A DNA stretch of 64,000 bases from Methylobacterium sp. WL1 (lineage in GTDB: Bacteria; Pseudomonadota; Alphaproteobacteria; Rhizobiales; Beijerinckiaceae), in the NCBI RefSeq assembly GCF_008000895.1, contig NZ_CP042823.1, positions 4,195,001 to 4,259,000 on the forward strand, given 5' to 3'. Shown here in pieces: positions 43,971 through 52,326 of this stretch (position 1 is its first letter; each line of letters starts with the position of its first letter). The position numbers and the translations under genes are program-made. The notes beneath the pieces were generated by a model. It had not been told where the DNA came from and searched no databases. It saw only the letters and a program-made list of their open reading frames with translations.

Positions 43971-45926
43971 TCAGGCAGCGTCCATGACCTTGCCGGTGCC
44001 GCCCGCCATCCTCAGGCAGGCCTCGACGCCGTCGCGCAGCGAGGCGACGTAGACGTCGGCTCCGACCTTGCGGCCGATGGCGGCGTCAATTAGGATCTTC
44101 TCGCCCACCGGCCAGAGGCCGACCAGCACCGGCATGTCCGGCGCCCGCCGCTTCAGGCGTTCCAGAAGGTACCGCAGGTGCGCCGGGTTGCCGGAGATAT
44201 CCAGATAGGAGATGCACACCATCGCCACGCCCGTGAGGTCGAGCTCGCGGATGCGGTCGCGCGAGACGGCCTCGTAGCCGGCGACGCGAGCCCCGAGTCC
44301 GTGCTTGCGCAGCAGTTGCGCAAGCATCGCCGAGGAGGCCTCGTCGAGCGGGCCGCGCCCGGCCACGCACAGCACTGGCGTTTCGCCGCGCCACGCCTCG
44401 GGTAGGGCGTCGCGGGGGGGCGCCTGGCCGGGCACGGCCTCGGTCCGGGTGTGGGTACGCTCGGCAAGCGTCAGGGTGTCGCTCGGGTTGACCGCCTTGT
44501 CGTTGCCCGCCGGCTCGACGTCCTCGTGGTCCTCGAAGTCCTCGACCAGGGACCGGGAGGACGCCCGGATGTTCTCCAGGTGCGCCGGGGTCACGACGCC
44601 GCGCGCGTAATCGTTGGCGGCGAGTTGAAGCCCCTTCAGGGCGACCTCGTCGTAGTACGATGACAGCGAGCGCTCCTTCAGCATCGCCTCGGCGAGATCA
44701 CGCACCTCGTCCGGGTCGCCGGCCAGCATGCGCTGGTAGAAGTTCTCCACCGGGGTCAGCGGCGGCCGGTCGCCGAGGAGGATGTCGAGGAACTCCAGGC
44801 TGTCGACGTGCCGGCCGAGCACGACGAGGCAGACGGTGAACGGGGTGGCCAGGATCAAGCCGATGGGTCCCCACAGAAAGCCCCAGAACAGGGTCGATAC
44901 GATCACCGCGAACGGCGACAGGCCGGTGGAGTGCCCGTAGAGCAGCGGCTCGATCACCTGCCCGAAGATCGGTTCGGCGACGAGGAACAGCGCCGCGGTC
45001 GCGATGACCATCGACCAGCCCGGGTCGACCGCGGCGGCCAGCGCCACGGGCAGGATCCCGGAAATGAAGGCGCCGATGTAGGGAACGAAGCGCATCAGTG
45101 CCGAGAACACGCCCCATAGGAGCGGGTTGGGCACCCCGATGATCCAGAGACCGACCCCGACGATGACGCCGAAGGCGGCGTTCATCCCGAGTTGGGCCAG
45201 GAAGTAGGTGCCGAGCCGGCCCGCGGCGTCGTCCATGGCCACAGTGGTGCGGTGCAGGTCACTCGATCCGAATAGACGGATCATGCGGTTGCGCAGGTCC
45301 TCGCGTTGAAGAAGCAGGAACACCACCACGACGAGGACGATGCCGACCGTGGTCAACGGCTCGAACACCGGGCCCAGGACCTTCTCGGCGAGCGCGAAAG
45401 GTGAGATCTCAGGTTCCTGAACCCGGACAAGTTGCGCCTTCGGAGTTTCCCCACCCGGTCCGGTCGCGGCGCTCGTACCGGCGGCATCCGCCTTCTGAGT
45501 GGCGTCGTGGACCTCGTGGCTGAACTTGGAGATGACGCGGTTGGCTTCACCGAGCCAGCCCTGCTGCAGGCCGGCGAACTTCTTTTGCACGGTGGCCTGG
45601 TACTGCGGCAGGTTTCCGGCGAGACCCGCGACCTGGGTGCCGATGACGGCGCCGATGCCGCCGATGACGCCGAGCGCGAGCAGGACAGCGACGATTACGG
45701 ACGGCACCCGTCCGAGACGCGCCCATCGGAGCAGGTTGACCACGGGTCCCAGGACGAAGCTGAGGAGGACCGCCAGGACCAGGGGGATGAACACCTCGCG
45801 TCCGAAGTACAGGGCGGCAACGACCACGACGCCGATGGCGAGGGTCAGCAGCCCATGAAGGCCGGGCAAGAGCGGAGGAGGAACCTGGGCTGGCTGGCGC
45901 GGGGCGCCCATCTCGGCGGTCGACAT
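43971..45926 (-). CDS. AI-2E family transporter with C-terminal Rossmann-type domain
   Basis: A 651-residue membrane protein. Two N-terminal membrane helices, a coiled periplasmic or cytoplasmic stretch and a five- to six-helix core (FVPYIGAFISGILPVALA, LWGPIGLILATPFTVCLVVL) match the AI-2E/PerM exporters. About 300 further residues follow, including a B12-binding-like Rossmann domain (PVLCVAGRGPLDEASSAML, VAMVCISYLDISGNP, MPVLVGLWPVG). The normal family ends after the membrane core. The start at 45926 (MSTAEMGAP) is preferred to 45968. Confidence 0.87.
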   Translation of the reverse strand: MSTAEMGAPRQPAQVPPPLLPGLHGLLTLAIGVVVVAALYFGREVFIPLVLAVLLSFVLGPVVNLLRWARLGRVPSVIVAVLLALGVIGGIGAVIGTQVAGLAGNLPQYQATVQKKFAGLQQGWLGEANRVISKFSHEVHDATQKADAAGTSAATGPGGETPKAQLVRVQEPEISPFALAEKVLGPVFEPLTTVGIVLVVVVFLLLQREDLRNRMIRLFGSSDLHRTTVAMDDAAGRLGTYFLAQLGMNAAFGVIVGVGLWIIGVPNPLLWGVFSALMRFVPYIGAFISGILPVALAAAVDPGWSMVIATAALFLVAEPIFGQVIEPLLYGHSTGLSPFAVIVSTLFWGFLWGPIGLILATPFTVCLVVLGRHVDSLEFLDILLGDRPPLTPVENFYQRMLAGDPDEVRDLAEAMLKERSLSSYYDEVALKGLQLAANDYARGVVTPAHLENIRASSRSLVEDFEDHEDVEPAGNDKAVNPSDTLTLAERTHTRTEAVPGQAPPRDALPEAWRGETPVLCVAGRGPLDEASSAMLAQLLRKHGLGARVAGYEAVSRDRIRELDLTGVAMVCISYLDISGNPAHLRYLLERLKRRAPDMPVLVGLWPVGEKILIDAAIGRKVGADVYVASLRDGVEACLRMAGGTGKVMDAA

Positions 45927-46380
45927 GCTTGGCGGGACTCCTCGACGCCGTGCCCTTCCATGGAGCACCAGCCCTAAACGCAGGACAGGGCGGATTGGAA
46001 CCAGGCAATCGCCCCCGACACCATGGCGATTGAACCGAAAAGAAACACTGATTGGAGTGAGAGCGTTCAGTAAGCAAATATTCTGCTATATTTTTGCCTC
46101 TAACATTTCATTTGGATTACGTGCTGTCATCGCCACTAAAACATAATTGCCGTCTGATGTTAAGTTTTAATTCATTTGCATGGCGGCATCGCCAACCGAA
46201 AATCTTGTTATCGAGAAAGCTCGCGGACCCGCCGAACCGGCACTGGGTCAAGGGATATCGTTCGCTTGCCGCTCTCTGGAATTAAATCGTTCGGCCAAGA
46301 CCTTATCGCAACGAACAAGCCAGGCGCACGTTGGAATGCCGGCCGAGCTTCCGGCTTAGGCACAACCAGCGGGCCGGCTC
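45927..46380. other. AT-rich divergent intergenic region
   Basis: About 450 bases between two divergent genes. 46040-46180 is strongly AT-rich and probably contains promoters in both directions. No gene or RNA signature was recognised. Confidence 0.5.
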
Positions 46381-47535
46381 ATGTCGAATGCTTCGAAGGC
46401 ACCTGCGGACACCTCGCCTTCCGCGACCGTATCCCTGGCGTGGACGATTTTCCTGGGCACTGCGCTCCTCGGCGTCGTGGCGTTACCGCGGAGTGGCTCC
46501 ATGCCTCCGAGGGCGAACCGCGGGGACCAGCTCGGTCCCGAGGATGGGCCTTTAGCCCACGAGGGCGAAGTGGCTGAGCGCGTCGCCCGGACCGAGGCGG
46601 ACCGAGGCCGGCAGGCGGAGGGTCCGACGGAGATCCCGGCCAAGGGCTGGTGGGACATCGGCAAGCGCGTCGCCCAGGAGTTCGGCAACGACCGCGTGCT
46701 GCTGGTTGCGGCCGGCGTTACCTTCTACGCCATCCTCGCCCTGTTCCCGGCCATCGGCGCCCTGGTCTCGATCTATGGCCTCGTCGCCGATCCGGAAACC
46801 ATCAACGGGCAGCTCGCCAACCTGCAGGGCATCCTGCCGAGCGGCGCCCTCGACATCGTCGGGGAGCAGGTCAAGCGGATCGCTGCCAAGGGCGGAGGCA
46901 CACTCGGCTTCACTGCCGCCTTCGGTATCCTCCTGTCGATCTGGAGCGCCAACGGCGGGATGAAGGCGATCTTCGACGCCCTCAACATCGTCTACGAGGA
47001 GAAGGAGAAGCGGAACTTCGTCTGGCTGAACCTGCGCTCGCTCACCTTCACCGCCGGCGCGCTGTTGTTCGCGGTCCTGGCCCTCGTAGGCATCGTGGTG
47101 GTTCCGGCGGTCCTGGCCTTCCTGAACCTCGGCTCGATGGAATGGGTGATCGCCCTGCTGCGTTGGCCGATCCTCCTGTTGGTGGTCCTCGGAAGCCTGG
47201 CGCTCCTCTACCGTTACGGTCCCAGCCGGGACAAAGCCCAGTGGCGCTGGGTGACGTCGGGCAGCGCAGTGGCCGCCTTCCTCTGGATCGCCGTCTCGGC
47301 CGTCTTCTCCTGGTACGTATCGAGCTTCGGCAAGTACAACGAGACCTACGGCTCGCTGGGTGCCGTCATCGGCTTCATGACGTGGATCTGGATCTCGACG
47401 ACCATCGTGCTGCTCGGCGCAGAGCTGAACGCCGAGATGGAGCACCAGACCGCCATGGACACCACCGTGGGCGACCGGAAGCCCCTAGGTGCGCGTCGGG
47501 CACGCATGGCAGACACCGTCGCGGCGTCCGCCTGA
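46381..47535 (+). CDS. YihY/BrkB family membrane protein
   Basis: A 384-residue protein. An N-terminal hydrophobic segment (TIFLGTALLGVVALP) and a charged linker precede the YihY/BrkB core: LLVAAGVTFYAILALFPAIG (about 120), followed by five more membrane helices and the conserved ETYGSLGAVIGFMTWIW (about 335). The family is often misnamed ribonuclease BN. Its function is unsettled; it is an inner-membrane protein linked to stress resistance in some bacteria. The N-terminal extension is longer than usual. Confidence 0.9.
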   Translation: MSNASKAPADTSPSATVSLAWTIFLGTALLGVVALPRSGSMPPRANRGDQLGPEDGPLAHEGEVAERVARTEADRGRQAEGPTEIPAKGWWDIGKRVAQEFGNDRVLLVAAGVTFYAILALFPAIGALVSIYGLVADPETINGQLANLQGILPSGALDIVGEQVKRIAAKGGGTLGFTAAFGILLSIWSANGGMKAIFDALNIVYEEKEKRNFVWLNLRSLTFTAGALLFAVLALVGIVVVPAVLAFLNLGSMEWVIALLRWPILLLVVLGSLALLYRYGPSRDKAQWRWVTSGSAVAAFLWIAVSAVFSWYVSSFGKYNETYGSLGAVIGFMTWIWISTTIVLLGAELNAEMEHQTAMDTTVGDRKPLGARRARMADTVAASA

Positions 47536-47746
47536 GCTCGACCTCTTGTGCCTAGAGGGGACGGCTCGATGTCGGACGCCGGGCTAACGCAGCGACGAAC
47601 CTTCCGCGATGGTCATGCAGGGGTCCGGACCTCATGACGGGGTGCCTGCGTCGCACCTGACCGGTAGGGATACGTCCGCTTCCCCCGGCCGAGCGCGCGA
47701 TCCCCCTGGTAACGAACCTTGGCGGTTGAAGTTGTCAAGCGCGAGC

Positions 47747-48007
47747 ATGGGATACCGCGAGGCGATGGCGGAGAGGGACGATGCGGCAGGCCTGATCCCG
47801 CTTGAAGACGCCGAAGCGCCCTCGGTCCCAAACAAGGAGATCGCGAGACGTTACCTCGGACGGCTAATCGCCCTATTCCAGCGGAAGCGGTCCGAGCCGC
47901 TCATCGCCATGATCTTCGGCGCACTGGTCCGCTTTCGGGACCAAATTTTTTCCCAACCCTTTTGGAGTAAAGCGAGGTCACCTTTAACTGAAGCTCGGCT
48001 CGCCTAG
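47747..48007 (+). CDS. Possible hypothetical protein
   Basis: An 86-residue frame from ATG 47747 (MGYREAMAERDDAAGLIPLE...) has a helical middle (EIARRYLGRLIALFQRKR). It extends upstream in frame to 47609, but that part is disordered. No clear ribosome site and no recognised family. Confidence 0.3.
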   Translation: MGYREAMAERDDAAGLIPLEDAEAPSVPNKEIARRYLGRLIALFQRKRSEPLIAMIFGALVRFRDQIFSQPFWSKARSPLTEARLA

Positions 48008-48423
48008 TTTGAATGTGAGATTTGGCTGTTACTAGATGTCGTGTTCATGCAGATCCGATATGTTAGCAATAATATTAAAAATATAACGGTTAATGGAGCC
48101 GCATTTACGAAGTGAGCTCTTGCAAGGGACAAACAATAATAAACGCGTGAGGCTTCGGTAGCGAACTGTTGAGCAATCAGTCCTTCTTGCCTGCAAGCTC
48201 GCCCTTGCTTTAATCAGGACAATCGTGAGCGCCGTTACGCCCGGCGCGACCGATTATCTCGCTTCAAAATCATGAATCAGCAGCGGTGACCTGAAACAAC
48301 CCAGTAATACAAATAAGATCATATGGCTGTTCAGGTTTCGGCACAATGTTGATTTACACCGCTTGCGGATTGTCAATCCGAGATCTTTTCCGATGCCGCG
48401 TCCGCGACGCTGCTTTCCTTTGC
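48008..48423. other. AT-rich intergenic stretch
   Basis: About 415 bases, notably AT-rich at 48050-48110 and 48290-48350, between a doubtful small gene and the 3' end of an antiporter gene. No feature could be assigned. Confidence 0.45.
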
Positions 48424-50217
48424 TCAAGACACCTTGGGCGCCGGGGAGCGAAGGATAAGCAGCCTGGCACCTGCTGATGCCTCCCTGGCCTCGTGGTCGG
48501 ACGAGATGATGTCGAGGGTCCCGTCAGCGCCGACCGAGAGCAGGTGAAGGTCGGCCTGCGTGCGGTCTTCCTCGGCACGGACGATCATGAACCCCCACCC
48601 GGCCTCGTGTCGGCCGGCCAGGGCATCAAAGTCGAGTTCCCCGTCTCCTAGCACCTTGCCGCGCGCGTCCCGGCTGACCCCGGTGTCCACGTGCAGCAGG
48701 TGGTCGGCCGATGGTGCGAGCTGATAGACCCGCTCCCGGCCGAGCTCGGGGGCCAGCCTCGTGCACACCAGGGCATTGTAGAGTTCGTCTCGGGTCGCAG
48801 CGAGCAGATGGTCCGGCGGATGATCGGCGAGACCCTCCTCGGCATGTCGGGAGAGAAGCTCGGCCTGAAGCGTCGGCACGCCTGCTTCCCGCGCGGCCTT
48901 CAAGGCGCCGGGATAGGTGTCGATCAGGACGACGGGGACGTCTGCCCGGTGTAGCGCGGTCACGAGGTCGCTTGCCCATGGGGAGGCACCGACGACCGCG
49001 AGGCGCTGCGTGTCAGCCGCCGTCGAGAGGCCGAACCTCCGCGCGAGCGGTGCCAGCGAGAACCCGTGGGCGAGCACTGTAGCCACGATGACCGCGAAGA
49101 CGGTGGGCTGGATCAGGTCGCCGCCGGCATACCCGGCATCGCTGAGACGGGGACCGGCCAAGCCGGCAACGGCGGCCGCAACGATGCCGCGCGGCCCGAT
49201 CCACCCGACGAACAATCGCTCGCGCCACGAGAGGTCGCTGCGCAGGGTCGCGAGCCAGATCGCGGCCGGACGTACCACGAATAGGACCGCCGCCGTGAGC
49301 CCGACGATCGGCAGGGAGAGCTTGCCGAGAACCGCGAGGTCAAGGTCGGCGGTCAGCACCACGAACAAGCAGGACACGAGCAAGACGACGAGGGATTCCT
49401 TGAAGCGGCGCAGCTCCCCCAGCCCTGGCACGTGCCGGTTGGCAAGAGCGATGCCGAACACGGTGGCGCCGATCAGGCCGGCCTCGTGCATCAGCAGGTT
49501 CGGCACGACGTAGGCGACGAGGGCAAGCGCGAGCAGCACCGGCGTCTTCAAGGTTTCCGGAACGAGGTCGCGGCGGAACGCCCAGGCGACGAAGAGGGCC
49601 GATCCGACGCCCAGCCCGCTGGCGACGAGCACGCCCTCCGCGAGGTGGAGCGCGAGGGAACCCACCGCCTCCTCCGCCGCATGGTTGGGCACCTCGACGA
49701 GGATCTCGATCACGACCGCCGTGAGGATCGCGCCGACCGGATCGTTGACGATGGCCTCCCACTTGAGGAATGCGGCCGAGCGCCGCTCCAGACGGGCATG
49801 GCGCAGGAGCGGTAGGACCACGGTTGGACCGGTGACGACGAGGATGGCCCCGAAGACGGACGCCGGCCCCCACATCATCCCACCGATCAGGTGGGCGGCG
49901 AGCGTGCCGAGAACGAAGTTGATGGGCAGAGCGAAGGCGGTGAGCCGGAGCACGCCCTCGCCGGACGCACGAAGCTCGCGGAAGTCGAGGGCGAGGCCGC
50001 CCTCGAACACCACTATGGCTACCGCAAGGCCAATCAGCGGCCGCAGATGCGGTCCGAAGTCGGCGGAGGGTTGCAGCCAGCCGAGCACGGGCCCGACAAG
50101 GAACCCGACCCCGAGCAGGAGCACGATGGCCGGGATGCGCAGGCGCGCCGCGAGGACCTGGGCGGCGATGCCACCACCCACGATGCACAGCACCGCCGCT
50201 GCCACGCTGGTTTCCAT
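48424..50217 (-). CDS. CPA-type cation/proton antiporter with RCK-like domain
   Basis: A 597-residue protein. About 12 membrane helices fill residues 1-390. The ion-site helices read LIGGMMWGPASVFGAILVVT, and a conserved NDPVGAI follows. The C-terminus is an NAD-binding RCK/TrkA-N-like domain (RLAVVGASPWASDLVTALHR, about 400-500) and a further regulatory region. It exchanges Na+ or K+ for protons across the inner membrane. The ATG at 50217 (METSVAAAV) was chosen because GGAG lies 8 bases upstream; the frame begins at a TTG six codons earlier. Confidence 0.9.
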   Translation of the reverse strand: METSVAAAVLCIVGGGIAAQVLAARLRIPAIVLLLGVGFLVGPVLGWLQPSADFGPHLRPLIGLAVAIVVFEGGLALDFRELRASGEGVLRLTAFALPINFVLGTLAAHLIGGMMWGPASVFGAILVVTGPTVVLPLLRHARLERRSAAFLKWEAIVNDPVGAILTAVVIEILVEVPNHAAEEAVGSLALHLAEGVLVASGLGVGSALFVAWAFRRDLVPETLKTPVLLALALVAYVVPNLLMHEAGLIGATVFGIALANRHVPGLGELRRFKESLVVLLVSCLFVVLTADLDLAVLGKLSLPIVGLTAAVLFVVRPAAIWLATLRSDLSWRERLFVGWIGPRGIVAAAVAGLAGPRLSDAGYAGGDLIQPTVFAVIVATVLAHGFSLAPLARRFGLSTAADTQRLAVVGASPWASDLVTALHRADVPVVLIDTYPGALKAAREAGVPTLQAELLSRHAEEGLADHPPDHLLAATRDELYNALVCTRLAPELGRERVYQLAPSADHLLHVDTGVSRDARGKVLGDGELDFDALAGRHEAGWGFMIVRAEEDRTQADLHLLSVGADGTLDIISSDHEAREASAGARLLILRSPAPKVS

Positions 50218-50477
50218 GAAGGCACTCCAGGCCAAACTGTCGTAGGCCCGGACACCGTCCGAAAACCGGCCGGGAGCTCGTGCGCATCACCTCGAAATCG
50301 AGCGATAGCACATCCTCGGCGCTCCAGCGCTCCGTCGGGTGGAAATCACCTGACTGCCAGTTGACGCCTTTGTTCAAGCCAAGGCGCAAACACCGATCCG
50401 ATTAAGGCCACGGTTTCTCAATCGTGCGACCATAATTGCCGGGCTCTGCTATGGGCGCGGTAGGAGGAGACATAGTC

Positions 50478-50774
50478 ATGAGCCCCAAGGACATCACGTT
50501 CCCGTCCCCGGTCACCACCACGGGCCTCGCGGGATTTCCGGATGCCCTTCACGACGTGGCCGAGGCGCGTCGTGTCGTCGACGCCATGCGGCTGCCTGTC
50601 GTCCGGTCCCGCCACGCGTGGCTCGACGTCGCCAATCTCCTGATGCTGGCGCAGGCAAGCCAATCTCCCGCACACATCGAGGTCGCTCGGAACGCCCTCG
50701 ACCGAGCGGTCGTCGCCGAGCGTCATGACCAACGTGCCGTACCGTCCGACGCCATTTGGGCCATCGCGGCCTGA
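50478..50774 (+). CDS. Hypothetical small protein
   Basis: A 98-residue protein starting MSPKDITFPSPVTTTGLAG, with GGAGGAG 8 bases before the ATG. The C-terminal half is helical (ARRVVDAMRLPVVRSRHAWL). No family recognised; the ribosome site and composition support it. Confidence 0.65.
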   Translation: MSPKDITFPSPVTTTGLAGFPDALHDVAEARRVVDAMRLPVVRSRHAWLDVANLLMLAQASQSPAHIEVARNALDRAVVAERHDQRAVPSDAIWAIAA

Positions 50775-50811
50775 TCCCGCATTCCTCATAGCGACGACCT
50801 CGGAGTCGACC

Positions 50812-51042
50812 ATGACCCAACTTATCGATCTGTGCGTCCGCGTGAAGGAGTATGAGAACGGGAACCCTTACATCCTGCTGGAGCAGCAGGGCATGCCAGG
50901 TGCGGCGGCTGCGGACACGATGAAGCCGTTCGCGTTTGACCTGAAGCCCGGCATTCCGACCGCCGAGGTCGAGGCGCTCGTCGCCGAGATGCGCCGTGTG
51001 ATCACCCACGTGCACTTCGAGGAGACGCCGGTCGTCCCCTGA
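50812..51042 (+). CDS. Hypothetical small protein
   Basis: A 76-residue protein (MTQLIDLCVRVKEYENGNPY...) with a mixed strand-helix layout and a C-terminal helix (EVEALVAEMRRVITHVHFEE). GGAGTCGACC precedes the ATG. It follows the previous gene by 37 bases and may be co-transcribed with it. Function unknown. Confidence 0.65.
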   Translation: MTQLIDLCVRVKEYENGNPYILLEQQGMPGAAAADTMKPFAFDLKPGIPTAEVEALVAEMRRVITHVHFEETPVVP

Positions 51043-51120
51043 CGCCGGGACCCATGCAGGGCTCGCGCGTTTCCCTGGACCCGGCGGCACGCGCATCGCC
51101 GGCGAAAGGGAGACGAGCCC

Positions 51121-51255
51121 ATGTCCGACACGCCGACCCCAGGCGATCCGGTCCCGCCCATCGGCGACCCGCCGCCAGGTACCGGGACCCCCGAGGGTGA
51201 CCCGCCCCCGGATACGCCAACGCCGCAGCCGCCCGGCCCCATCGACGCTTGGTGA
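51121..51255 (+). CDS. Proline-rich 44-residue peptide
   Basis: A frame of 44 codons starts MSDTPTPGDPVPPIGDPPPG and ends GPIDAW. GGGAGA lies about 9 bases before the ATG. The peptide is about one third proline and has no structure-forming segment, so it is probably disordered. Such short Pro-rich frames occur in Methylobacterium but their role is unknown. Confidence 0.5.
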   Translation: MSDTPTPGDPVPPIGDPPPGTGTPEGDPPPDTPTPQPPGPIDAW

Positions 51256-51269
51256 CGACGGTCGCCGCG

Positions 51270-51509
51270 CTATCGGCGCGGCGACCGCTTGGGTTCGGCT
51301 CCGAGCCGGCGCATGCACGCATGGTAGAGTTCCGCCCCGAGAGCGAACGGGGAAAGGTACCTGGGATTCGGAGCGGTGAACACCTTGTTGCGTGCCTCGT
51401 CGCGGCATTGCGCGTCCTGGGGACTCGTGATCGGCTGGTTCTGCGCTGCGCAGGCCATCGTGCCGGCCACCAGGAGCGAGGCGGCCAGTACGGCACGACG
51501 GCCGATCAT
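51270..51509 (-). CDS. Small exported protein
   Basis: A 79-residue protein with a signal peptide (MIGRRAVLAASLLVAGTMAC-AA) and two further cysteines (QCRDEARNK, HACMRRLG) that could form a disulfide in the periplasm. The ATG overlaps the final stop of the broken Cys-rich gene upstream by ATGA, showing that the two were originally coupled. No family recognised. Confidence 0.65.
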   Translation of the reverse strand: MIGRRAVLAASLLVAGTMACAAQNQPITSPQDAQCRDEARNKVFTAPNPRYLSPFALGAELYHACMRRLGAEPKRSPRR

Positions 51510-51742
51510 CGGCCGCCCTTTGCCCGGTAGGCATTGATGGCCCGGCCGCAACCCTTCGACAGCTCGGCCCGGTGTCATATGAAGCACGCCTTCATTTCCT
51601 TGCCGCCCGGATCAAGGTCGCCGCAGAAGGTCACGGCGTCGCCGGAGCAGTAGTGTTTGAGGACGTCCGTTCCTCGCCTCGCCGTGGCCGGTGCGGCAAG
51701 AGCGAGGCCTAGGGCCAAGTCGAGCGTCAGTACCCGTGACAT
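51506..51742 (-). pseudogene. Cys-rich exported protein with an in-frame TGA
   Basis: The frame starts MSRVLTLDLALGLALAAPAT (signal peptide), continues HYCSGDAVTFCGDL...KACFI, meets TGA at 51575-51577, then resumes in the same frame HRAELSKGCGRAINAYRAKGG to a natural stop. The downstream part matches the end expected of this family: the intact relative at 59087-59359 reads ACF...[13 protein letters not shown] single nonsense change therefore interrupts an otherwise conserved gene. Confidence 0.75.
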
Positions 51743-51999
51743 CGATACTCCGTGGCATCCCTGGTTGCGAGTTGATTCATATCCAGCCAGCGCCGGATAG
51801 ATCGACGGCTGGGCATGGTGGGTGGTCGGCAGGCGTGGCGCCTGCAGGATGAACGCGGGGCCGCTCGAAACCGTACCGTCACGCGTCACCTGAACACGGC
51901 GTGGCCGACGCGCAGTCGGGCCATGCCCGTGACCGACCTCACCGGGGCGCCGGTGAGGTCGACGGTCGAGCCCACCGTGTCTCGGAAGTGTCCCGATGC

Positions 52000-52281
52000 A
52001 TGAACATCCCGGCGCGCTACGCCACGGGGTATCTCGGTGACATCGGCGTTCCTCAGGACCCGGCGCAGATGGACTTCCACGCCTAATTCGAGGTCTATCT
52101 CAATGGTCCAGCGGGACCGCGCTGGTATACGTTCGATGCCCGGCATAAGCGGCCTCGGATCGGCCGTATCGTGATGGCCTACGGTCGCGACCCAACGTAC
52201 TGCTCAATCACAACCAGCTTCGGACCTGCTCCGCTCGCAAGCTTCACGGTGATCACCGACCAGGCCGGCGACGCTGCGTGA
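52000..52281 (+). pseudogene. Transglutaminase-like protein remnant with in-frame TAA
   Basis: The frame MNIPARYATGYLGDIGVPQD...DFHA*FEVYLNG...RWYTFDARHKRPRIGRIV matches the C-terminal half of the bacterial transglutaminase-like proteins. A TAA at 52084-52086 stands where the family has Trp. The catalytic Cys half upstream is not recognisable, so the gene is truncated as well as interrupted. Confidence 0.75.
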
Positions 52282-52326
52282 GGAAGGGTCGAGCGCGCAT
52301 GGAGAGTTAAGGGCTTGCGTAGGTTC

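Noticed and set aside
51506..51742. Selenocysteine at the in-frame TGA
   Set aside because: The family has no Cys at that position and no selenocysteine insertion hairpin or machinery was seen; a nonsense change is simpler.
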